Assembly: GCA_018222695.1 (NCBI GenBank)
Contig: JAAEZV010000123.1
Span: 1 to 5,553, forward strand
Reading direction: 5' to 3'
DNA length: 5,553 bases
From: Gammaproteobacteria bacterium
Lineage (GTDB): Bacteria > Pseudomonadota > Gammaproteobacteria > Pseudomonadales > Halieaceae
The position numbers and the translations under genes are program-made. The notes below the pieces were generated by a model, which saw only the letters and a program-made list of their open reading frames with translations, ran no database searches and was not told where the DNA came from. Below, in pieces: positions 1 to 5,172 of the stretch. Position 1 is the stretch's first letter, and every line of letters begins with the position of its first letter.

Positions 1-318
1 CGCTCCCTGCTCATCCAGCCACTTTACTACGTCATCTGTCTGCACACCCACTATGAGCTCGCCAGCAAGGCGCTCCTGAATCACGACCTTGTTGGCCGAT
101 ACCAATCCGACCTCCAACTGCGACAAGTCCAGCTGAGTCGGCGGGCTACTCCGCTTGAACTGGTGGCCACGCACATAATCGATATCAATGAATGCGAAAT
201 ACAGGCCGCTCAGGGTCCAGAGCAACAGCTGACACGACGTCACCAGCGCGACAAGACGATGCCATTGCCTCAGACGGCGCTGCCTTCTCAGCGGATGATT
301 GTGAGCTATCTCAGTCAC
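1..318 (-). CDS. PepSY-associated transmembrane protein, N-terminal part (cut by left edge)
   Basis: A minus-strand frame is open from a GTG at 318-316 to base 1 (106 codons visible). An in-frame TAA at 324-322 limits the start, and no ATG is available in this stretch; the GTG lacks a clear Shine-Dalgarno sequence, so the start is tentative. The N-terminus is rich in Arg and Gln (residues 10-18). A hydrophobic helix at about 21-44 follows, containing the block LLLWTLSGLYFAF, then a soluble segment with DYVRGHQF. That order, a basic leader, WHR, an LLLWTLSGLYF helix and VRG, matches what I know of the PepSY-associated TM region in inner-membrane proteins of proteobacteria. Such proteins are thought to act in the envelope, some with iron or flavin reductase partners. 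The specific role here is unknown. The start lies 8 bp after the DUF429 stop, so the two are probably cotranscribed and possibly translationally coupled. The C-terminal part lies outside the window. Confidence 0.7.
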   Translation of the reverse strand, partial: MTEIAHNHPLRRQRRLRQWHRLVALVTSCQLLLWTLSGLYFAFIDIDYVRGHQFKRSSPPTQLDLSQLEVGLVSANKVVIQERLAGELIVGVQTDDVVKWLDEQGA

Positions 319-326
319 TGCTTATT

Positions 327-1082
327 TCACTGGAACGCGGTGGGTATTGGATAACAAATGCGCATGGGCAGCCCTACTTCATCAAAGTCCTGCTTGCCCA
401 GCGGTAGACAGCCCCGCCCTGTGGCATCAAGGCGCGCTACAACACCACAGACTAGCGCATCTAACATATCGTCCCTCGCACACTGCGCACGCGGCACTGA
501 CGCCATCAAGCTCCGGAGCAGCCGGTCAATGGTTCGAGCCGGTATATGACGAGCCAAAACACTTTTACGCTCGCAAAACCCAGCCTCGGTCTTCTTATTG
601 TCTACCATCGGCACGGCCCCATTAAAGCTGCTGAAACAGAGTTCCGGATGTGTTTCCAGCCAGTCAGCGCCATCGCTGTTGGGTGAATGCAAGAGCGCCT
701 CGGCCTCCCGGATCTTGGGCAGCAGATAAAATGCCTGCTTGCTGATGCCCTTGCCACAATGCGCCTTACTCGCGAGATTAAGCTCCTCATAAGACAGGGG
801 TGACAGCGCCAATCTTGGTGGCACGGGAAACACGCTACTACTGCGCTTGCCGAGTAACTGCCTCGCAGCGCGGTCGCAGGCCCGAAATCCGTCGCTGGAA
901 AGTCCTATGGGGATGTCGACACAGACAGTTGCCTGCGGCGCCAGCAGCGGCACGATCGACTCAAGGGTCGGCAGACAATCCAGAGACCAGCCCTCACCGT
1001 CCCAGCCAGCGCAAACCCACCCACTCCTACACCCATCGATACCGGCCGCAATCAAAGATCGACTGACAGATGATGCGGTCAC
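327..1082 (-). CDS. DUF429 family protein (RNase H-like fold, predicted nuclease)
   Basis: This 251-aa protein has the usual DUF429 motifs in order: GIDGCRSGWV at 14-23, VDIPIGL at 55-61, RACDRAAR at 67-74, SSVFPVPPR at 82-90, GISKQAFYLLPKIREAE at 112-128, HPELCF at 145-150, and a C-terminal RDDMLDAL at 203-210. Asp16, Asp56 and the Asp204/205/208 cluster sit where an RNase H-like fold would place metal-binding acidic residues. The family is assigned that fold and a putative nuclease role, but its in vivo substrate is not established. The length is normal. Translation must begin at a GTG (1082-1080): the nearby upstream ATG is out of frame and soon reaches a stop. A TTG at residue 10 is an alternative, and neither has a clear Shine-Dalgarno sequence. 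The gene lies 71 bp after the P450 gene in the same direction and runs into the PepSY gene. A link to the oxygenase operon is not evident. Confidence 0.85.
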   Translation of the reverse strand: MTASSVSRSLIAAGIDGCRSGWVCAGWDGEGWSLDCLPTLESIVPLLAPQATVCVDIPIGLSSDGFRACDRAARQLLGKRSSSVFPVPPRLALSPLSYEELNLASKAHCGKGISKQAFYLLPKIREAEALLHSPNSDGADWLETHPELCFSSFNGAVPMVDNKKTEAGFCERKSVLARHIPARTIDRLLRSLMASVPRAQCARDDMLDALVCGVVARLDATGRGCLPLGKQDFDEVGLPMRICYPIPTAFQ

Positions 1083-1107
1083 AATTTAAGTGTCATAGGG
1101 ACGTGCG

Positions 1108-1132
1108 AGCCGGCCCTTCAGGCTTTTTCTTT
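1108..1132 (+). terminator. Terminator-like hairpin with U tract, plus-strand orientation
   Basis: AGCC (1108-1111) pairs with GGCT (1121-1124) around a 9-nt loop and is followed by TTTTTCTTT on the plus strand. The stem is short. No plus-strand gene lies upstream in the window, so it could only stop antisense transcription across the DUF429 and PepSY genes. In the minus direction no U tract follows, so it does not end the P450 transcript. It sits in the 71-bp gap between P450 and DUF429. Confidence 0.25.
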
Positions 1133-1143
1133 ACTGGGGAAAT

Positions 1144-1157
1144 CTGAGCGGGCTCAG
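1144..1157 (-). terminator. Possible weak hairpin at the end of the P450 gene
   Basis: CTGAG-CCCG-CTCAG spans the P450 stop codon. In minus-strand RNA it forms a 5-bp stem with a 4-nt loop, followed by AUUUCCCC rather than a run of U. It is at best an inefficient intrinsic terminator, so some readthrough into the DUF429 gene is possible. Confidence 0.25.
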
Positions 1158-2413
1158 GACTGAAATCGCGTGACCTTGACCGGCAGCTCGGTGAACCCTC
1201 TGATGAAAAGATTGCAGGTACGCTTTGGCTCACCGACGACCTCTATGGTTTCAAAGCGCTGCAATGCTTCTTCCCATAGGATGCGCAATTGCATCTCTGC
1301 CAATCGATTGCCCATGCAGCGGTGAATACCGGCACCGAAGGAAAGGTGGTTGCGCACACTCGGACGGTCAATCCAGAAGTCATTTGGCCGCTCAATCACC
1401 GCATCATCGTAGTTGCCCGATACAAACCAGAGCACCACTTTTTCGCCTTTCGCGATTTTTTGACCATTGAGCTCTACATCACGAGTCGTGGTGCGGCGCA
1501 TATGGGGTAACGGTGTCTGATAACGAATGATCTCCGAGACCATGGACGGTATGAGCTCCGGATTCTGCCGCACCTTGGCCATTTCATCCGGGAACTGATT
1601 CAGGAACACCACGCCGCCCGACATAGAGTTACGGGTCGTGTCATTACCCCCCACAATCAAGAGCATGATGTTGCCCATGTAGGTCAGCGGGTCATCCACC
1701 ATGTTTGCGGTATTAGGATCAGCCTGAAGCATGCGAATGAGGTCAAACGCCTCTTTACCGTCACCTTTGCGTTCGTGCCACAGCTCAGTGAAACGCTGCA
1801 GGCACGCGGTGATGTGCTCAATGATGACCTCGCGGGTCGACCCTTCACCGGCGGTGATTCGGACGTCGGAGGTAAACATGTCTGACCATTCTGTGAGCTT
1901 ATTGCGCTCCTCCCATGGAAAATCAAACAGCGTGGCCAGCATTTTTGTAGTGAGGTCCCGGCTGACGAGCTTGACCCAGTCGAATGGCTCATTTTCCGGG
2001 AGCGAATCCAGCACTTCGACGGTGCGTTCGCGGATCAGCGTCTCAAACTCCTGAAGATTGCGCGGCGCCACCACGTGATGAACTGCCCGGCGCTGATCAT
2101 CATGCTCCGGGGGGTCCATCGCAATGAACATCCTCAGAATCATGTCCGGTTCGGGATCGATAATCGAGATAGAGGGCTCCGAAGAAAAAGTCTCTGTATC
2201 GCGCTCGATTGCGACGATGTCCTCGTATCGGGTGACGGACCAGAAAGGGCCCGCGGGACTGTCGGGCTGATAGTGGACTGGGCATTCGTCTCGGAGCCGC
2301 GCAAAAAGCTCTTGCCAATAGTCGTACTGGAACATACGTGGGTCGGAAACATCCAGAGCCTCGAGCGGCATCGCACGATAATCTGGTGTTGAAATACCCG
2401 CTGGCATGTTCAT
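1154..2413 (-). CDS. cyp153: Cytochrome P450, CYP153 family (alkane/alkyl-chain terminal hydroxylase)
   Basis: A soluble class I bacterial P450 of 419 aa with no membrane anchor. Landmarks are the I-helix oxygen-activation motif GGNDTT at 255-260, the K-helix ExxR as E294-R297, and the heme-binding loop FGAGIHRCMG at 359-368 with Cys366 as the thiolate ligand. The N-terminal DPRMFQ/FARLRDECPVHY block, GPFWSVTRYEDI at 55-66 and the GNRLAE tail after the heme loop are typical of CYP153. Known CYP153 enzymes hydroxylate terminal carbons of medium-chain alkanes, fatty acids and related molecules, using electrons from a [2Fe-2S] ferredoxin. The substrate here is not readable from sequence. The start ATG at 2413-2411 has AAAAGG (2427-2422) 8 nt upstream, which favours it over the in-frame ATG two codons later. 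It is the last gene of the diiron-ferredoxin-P450 unit. Family assignment is confident; subfamily is not assigned. Confidence 0.95.
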   Translation of the reverse strand: MNMPAGISTPDYRAMPLEALDVSDPRMFQYDYWQELFARLRDECPVHYQPDSPAGPFWSVTRYEDIVAIERDTETFSSEPSISIIDPEPDMILRMFIAMDPPEHDDQRRAVHHVVAPRNLQEFETLIRERTVEVLDSLPENEPFDWVKLVSRDLTTKMLATLFDFPWEERNKLTEWSDMFTSDVRITAGEGSTREVIIEHITACLQRFTELWHERKGDGKEAFDLIRMLQADPNTANMVDDPLTYMGNIMLLIVGGNDTTRNSMSGGVVFLNQFPDEMAKVRQNPELIPSMVSEIIRYQTPLPHMRRTTTRDVELNGQKIAKGEKVVLWFVSGNYDDAVIERPNDFWIDRPSVRNHLSFGAGIHRCMGNRLAEMQLRILWEEALQRFETIEVVGEPKRTCNLFIRGFTELPVKVTRFQS

Positions 2414-2421
2414 ATTATTAG

Positions 2422-2427
2422 CCTTTT
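2422..2427 (-). promoter_or_regulatory. Ribosome binding site of the P450 gene
   Basis: AAAAGG on the minus strand, 8 nt before the ATG at 2413. It supports the first of two closely spaced ATG codons (2413 versus 2407). It lies in an AT-rich 49-bp gap after the ferredoxin stop; no promoter is evident in that gap. Confidence 0.6.
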
Positions 2428-2462
2428 CAATATCTTACCGATGAATTATTAAGCCGTTTTCA

Positions 2463-2777
2463 CTACATTTGAAACTCAGGCAACCGCACCGTGATATCCG
2501 CCATACCATCTGACACCATGATCTGGCACGCCAATCGAGAATTATCTGCCCGATCAGGCCTGAGCCCCAGCATCGCAGTTTCTTGTGAGTCAGGCGCAGG
2601 TATATCGCCCGAGACCTCGACAAAGCAGTGGCAGGTACCGCAAATGGCACCTCCCCCGCAGTCCGCATCAATCCCCGGCACATCGTGCTTGAGCGCAGTC
2701 TCCATCAGAGACAAACCCACATCACCGTCGACCATTCGCTCTGACCCGTCATGCTGAATAAACGTGATTACCGTCAT
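2463..2777 (-). CDS. [2Fe-2S] ferredoxin, putidaredoxin/adrenodoxin type
   Basis: This 104-aa protein is the normal length for a vertebrate-type [2Fe-2S] ferredoxin. The cluster ligands are Cys40, Cys46 and Cys49 in DADCGGGAICGTC (C-x5-C-x2-C), and Cys84 in RLACQI, 34 residues later, which is the putidaredoxin spacing. Cys51 is an extra non-ligand cysteine. The acidic helix region between the third and fourth ligands, typical of the partner-binding surface, is present around residues 54-70. The expected role is single-electron transfer in the cytosol from a flavoprotein reductase to the P450 encoded 49 bp downstream. Because the gene sits between the diiron gene and the P450 gene, the ferredoxin could feed both, but this is inference. 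The ATG start at 2777-2775 has only a distant purine tract (GAGAGGG about 12 nt upstream), so initiation may be weak or depend on the upstream gene. No reductase gene is seen in the window. Confidence 0.95.
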   Translation of the reverse strand: MTVITFIQHDGSERMVDGDVGLSLMETALKHDVPGIDADCGGGAICGTCHCFVEVSGDIPAPDSQETAMLGLRPDRADNSRLACQIMVSDGMADITVRLPEFQM

Positions 2778-2805
2778 GGACTGCTATTTCCCTCTCTGTT
2801 AATTG

Positions 2806-2816
2806 ACGCCAGGCGT
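2806..2816 (-). repeat. Short inverted repeat ACGCC-A-GGCGT in the diiron-ferredoxin gap
   Basis: This is a perfect 11-bp inverted repeat with 5-bp arms around one central base. As RNA it can form a 4-bp hairpin with a 3-nt loop. It lies 28 bp upstream of the ferredoxin start and could be a second small hairpin in the intercistronic leader. It is short enough to be chance. Confidence 0.3.
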
Positions 2817-2837
2817 TCCGCCATACTGCATCTTGCC

Positions 2838-2857
2838 GGCGTGAGGCTATCACCGCC
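2838..2857 (-). repeat. Intercistronic stem-loop between the diiron and ferredoxin genes
   Basis: Minus-strand RNA can pair GGC-G-GTGA with TCAC-GCC around the loop TAGCC, giving 7 base pairs with one bulged G. It begins 4 nt after the diiron stop codon and has no U tract after it, so it does not look like a full intrinsic terminator. It could protect the 3' end of the diiron message or attenuate readthrough. The pairing is visible; the function is a guess. Confidence 0.4.
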
Positions 2858-2861
2858 GCAC

Positions 2862-4040
2862 TTAACCCGCTACTGCCTGTTCAGCCTCGAAAGCCTCGTG
2901 AAACGCAGCCAACATGCTCTGCTCATGGCTCTGTGCCTCTGAGGTATCGAGCGGGCGCTCCAGCTTGGCCCAGTCGATGTCGCCGTCGTCAGCCATCGAT
3001 TCGTAGTCAAGAATACCCAGCTCCTCAAATCGAGGGCGCACCGCGTCAGTGAGCAAACCGATTCTCCTCAGATTGGGCACCACTCTTTGGAACAGCAGGT
3101 TGCGGAAAGTCGACATCACGAACCCATCCAATACTTTGCGCCGACTCTCCTCAACATCCCAGCCGAATCGACGGAAAACATCCGTCGCAACCAAGCGCTC
3201 GCGACTGATAGCACAGGCCTCAAACGCAAACAGGGCTCGCTCCTCGCGCTCTTCGTCAGTCAGTGTCTGCACGTACTCCTCAAGGTAATTCACGCCGAAT
3301 GTCACATGGCGGGCCTCATCGCGCGTCACCAGGTAAACAATGTCCTTCAAGACCGGATCGGGCGTAGTCTCACGTGTCGTATTAAACGCCGACAATGCCA
3401 ACCCTTCGATCACAATCTGCATGCCGATGAATTTCAGGTCCCACCGCGGGTCCGTCAGAATTTTGTCGATGATGCTGTTGAGGTGGGTGTTAATCGGATA
3501 CATCAATCCAATGCGCTTCTGGATGTATTGATTAAAGACCTCAACGTGTCGCGCCTCGTCAAATGTCTGAGACGCGGCATACAGCTTCGCATTGAAGGTT
3601 GGCGCGCAGGAACACAATTGACTGGCTACCAACAACGCTCCCTGCTCCCCGTGAAGGAATTGAGAGAGAGACCAGGCATTCATATGTAGCCAGAATTCAT
3701 CCTTCTCCTTATCGGATAGCGCAAGATACGGCGGGTAATCGTGCAGATTCATCAACTCGGCCTGACGCTCTTCTTCGGGCCATGGTTGATCCCAGTTGAT
3801 GTCCATCTGCGGATCCCAGTTAAGCTGCTTACCGAGCTCATACAGTTTTTTGATGCGGTCATCCTGCACTGAGTAGTCCCAGTTATAAGAGCCGGTGAGT
3901 GGCGTCTGGAAGATCTGCGCGACGTGATCCACATCCGCGCTAGTCAACACATCCTCTAGCTCCGGGTTGTCACTCGGGTAGTCGGCATTGGGGAACTGCT
4001 GAATTTTCCGGGGAGTTTTCTCGCTCCATTCAATCTTCAT
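2862..4040 (-). CDS. Ferritin-like diiron protein, putative oxygenase/oxidase
   Basis: This 392-aa soluble protein carries a complete four-helix-bundle diiron ligand set: E132 (GEQGAL), E162 and H165 (DEARHVEVF), E212 (IEGLA), E242 and H245 (DEARHVTFG). The E-30-ExxH-50-E-30-ExxH arrangement is that of the R2/bacterial multicomponent monooxygenase/acyl-ACP desaturase/ferritin-like superfamily, which uses two irons and O2 to oxidise substrates. AurF-type N-oxygenases have a further His four residues before the last ligand Glu; here that position is Val238, so an AurF assignment is not supported. The N-terminal 110 residues are acidic and rich in Trp, Tyr and Pro, with no motif I recognise. No signal peptide is seen. 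The start ATG has GGAG (4052-4049) 8 nt upstream, a strong site. It is the first gene of the operon, divergent from the AraC-type regulator. Function and substrate are unknown; a hydroxylase, desaturase or oxidase acting on the same lipid-like substrate as the P450 is plausible. Confidence 0.85.
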   Translation of the reverse strand: MKIEWSEKTPRKIQQFPNADYPSDNPELEDVLTSADVDHVAQIFQTPLTGSYNWDYSVQDDRIKKLYELGKQLNWDPQMDINWDQPWPEEERQAELMNLHDYPPYLALSDKEKDEFWLHMNAWSLSQFLHGEQGALLVASQLCSCAPTFNAKLYAASQTFDEARHVEVFNQYIQKRIGLMYPINTHLNSIIDKILTDPRWDLKFIGMQIVIEGLALSAFNTTRETTPDPVLKDIVYLVTRDEARHVTFGVNYLEEYVQTLTDEEREERALFAFEACAISRERLVATDVFRRFGWDVEESRRKVLDGFVMSTFRNLLFQRVVPNLRRIGLLTDAVRPRFEELGILDYESMADDGDIDWAKLERPLDTSEAQSHEQSMLAAFHEAFEAEQAVAG

Positions 4041-4048
4041 TGCTCAGT

Positions 4049-4052
4049 CTCC
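4049..4052 (-). promoter_or_regulatory. Ribosome binding site of the diiron gene
   Basis: GGAG on the minus strand, 8 nt before the ATG at 4040. It is the best Shine-Dalgarno match in the oxygenase operon and fixes that start. Confidence 0.75.
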
Positions 4053-4067
4053 ATAAAGCTTTTGACC

Positions 4068-4096
4068 ATCTTCTGCCGGTACAGACCGCGACTCAA
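4068..4096 (-). promoter_or_regulatory. Weak sigma-70-like promoter for the diiron-ferredoxin-P450 operon
   Basis: On the minus strand, TTGAGT (4096-4091) matches 4 of 6 bases of the -35 consensus. After a 17-bp spacer, GAAGAT (4073-4068) keeps the three most conserved -10 bases (A2, A5, T6). The -35 overlaps the proximal operator half-site by 2 bp, the position expected for a class II activator of the AraC type. Transcription would start near 4061, leaving a leader of about 20 nt that contains the GGAG of the diiron gene. The poor -10 fits dependence on an activator. The prediction rests on consensus and position only. Confidence 0.4.
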
Positions 4097-4135
4097 GGTG
4101 CTACCTTGCCAAATAAAGGTCATTTATGGCCAAAT
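4095..4135. promoter_or_regulatory. Tandem AraC-type operator: two AAGGT-N8-GCCAAAT half-sites
   Basis: Two direct copies of a 20-bp unit occupy 4095-4114 and 4116-4135, with 14 of 20 positions identical and a period of exactly 21 bp (two helical turns). Each has a 5-bp block AAGGT and a 7-bp block GCCAAAT separated by 8 bp. AraC-family proteins bind such tandem bipartite half-sites, one helix-turn-helix per block. The position fits: the left copy abuts the weak -35 element of the oxygenase promoter, and the right copy covers the regulator's ribosome binding site and first codons. The likely ligand is the regulator encoded at 4126. The repeat is seen; the binding is inferred. Confidence 0.65.
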
Positions 4136-5172
4136 GCGGCATGGAATCTTCGATCCCCAGCCAATATCTCTTGGTAATCGTGGCGATCGCCCTCGAGCGG
4201 GGCTGCGCACCCGCAACGCTCTTTCGCAATACCGGCCTGAACCTCGACACGCTAAGCACTGCGGGCGCGCGGGTGGACGAAGCCCAAGCTGACCAAATCA
4301 TCGCCAACGCTCTGGCCGCAACGGGCGACCCGGCACTGGGGCTGACCGTGGGGCAACAGCTGAACATGGGTGCCCATGCAGTTGTCGGCCAGACCTTTCT
4401 CGCTTGCGCCAACCTGATGGAGGTGTTGGATACGCTTGTCCGCTACGGAGCGCTGCTGACAGGTCGGCAGGCCCAGATAGAACACTACGGAGACCCCGAC
4501 AATGATCGAGTTGGCCTGACACTGAGGCTGGCATCACCATCGCCTTCGGTGCGGTTTACTCATGAGGCGATCTTCTCGGCTGCCCAGAAAACACTTTCGG
4601 ATTTGCTGCAAACGCCAGCAATTGACCTCAAAGTATCCCTTCCCTACGAGGCGCCCAAGGATCTGGGCGCCATTACCAAGGTGTTTGGCAGTGACGTGAG
4701 CTTCAATTCACGAGAGGCCATCTTAAGTCTACCGGCGTCGTTGATGACGACCCCTTTGCCCACCTCTAACCCAACACTCAGAGCACTCTATGACGCAGAA
4801 TGCGCTCGCCTCCTAGCAGACCTCTCGGACAATGCCAGCTGCGCGGATCGCACACTTGCCGCGCTGGACAAGCTGGAAGGCCAATACCCGACGCTCGAGC
4901 AAATGGCTTCGGTACTTAATATGAGCCCCCGCACCTATCGCCGCCGCCTTGAGGATGACGACACATCATTTCAGGCAATTTTGGATTCGACTCGCCTCAA
5001 GCACGCGACTCAGAATCTCAGTCATCCGGACATATCCGTGGATCAAGTAGCCCACCGACTCGGCTTCAGCGACGTGTCAAATTTTCGAAGAGCTTTCATT
5101 CAATGGAGCGGACAATCACCGACACAATGGCGCAAAAAAAAGCTATCAAGTGCTGCAGAAAGCGATCACTAA
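4126..5172 (+). CDS. AraC-family transcriptional regulator with arabinose-binding-like N-terminal domain
   Basis: A 348-aa regulator. Residues from about 15 to 205 fit the N-terminal ligand-sensing domain found in OruR-like AraC members (ALERGCAPATLFRNTGLNLDTL, then LGLTVGQQLNMGAHAVVGQTFLACANLMEVLDTLVRY). The C-terminal domain has two helix-turn-helix units: PTLEQMASVLNMSPRTYRRRL at about 255-275 and ISVDQVAHRLGFSDVSNFRRAF at about 303-324. It ends with the family signature WSGQSPTQWR (327-336). Such regulators usually activate neighbouring catabolic genes when they bind a small hydrophobic or fatty-acid-like inducer. Because it is divergent from the oxygenase operon, that operon is the likely target. 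The ATG at 4126 has AAAGG (4115-4119) 6 nt upstream; a second in-frame ATG at 4141 lacks this. The operator-like repeat overlaps this start, suggesting autorepression. Its stop overlaps that of the convergent GST-like gene. Confidence 0.93.
   Translation: MAKCGMESSIPSQYLLVIVAIALERGCAPATLFRNTGLNLDTLSTAGARVDEAQADQIIANALAATGDPALGLTVGQQLNMGAHAVVGQTFLACANLMEVLDTLVRYGALLTGRQAQIEHYGDPDNDRVGLTLRLASPSPSVRFTHEAIFSAAQKTLSDLLQTPAIDLKVSLPYEAPKDLGAITKVFGSDVSFNSREAILSLPASLMTTPLPTSNPTLRALYDAECARLLADLSDNASCADRTLAALDKLEGQYPTLEQMASVLNMSPRTYRRRLEDDDTSFQAILDSTRLKHATQNLSHPDISVDQVAHRLGFSDVSNFRRAFIQWSGQSPTQWRKKKLSSAAESDH

Noticed and set aside
3087..3689. Plus-strand open frame of 200 codons
   Set aside because: It is entirely antisense to the diiron gene, whose ligand motifs and Shine-Dalgarno sequence are clear. 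Its translation shows no recognisable domain and is explained by the codon bias of the true gene.
2862..4040. Calling the diiron protein a ferritin/iron storage protein or an AurF N-oxygenase
   Set aside because: It is far longer than ferritins and sits in an oxygenase operon. It lacks the extra metal-ligand His of AurF (Val238 instead). Only the superfamily is supported.
4062..4090. TTGACC as a -35 for the regulator on the plus strand
   Set aside because: The -35 matches 5 of 6, but no acceptable -10 occurs 16-18 bp downstream (ACCGCG lies there), so I do not annotate it.
4097..4110. Possible sigma-54 promoter (GG...GC with TTGCC) in the divergent region
   Set aside because: The GG and GC elements are separated by 9 rather than 10 bases and the -24 block is poor. 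AraC-family activators normally work with sigma-70 promoters.
4101..4412. Minus-strand open frame of 103 codons opposite the regulator start
   Set aside because: Low-complexity Ala/Arg/Ser translation antisense to a well-supported regulator; a shadow of its codons.
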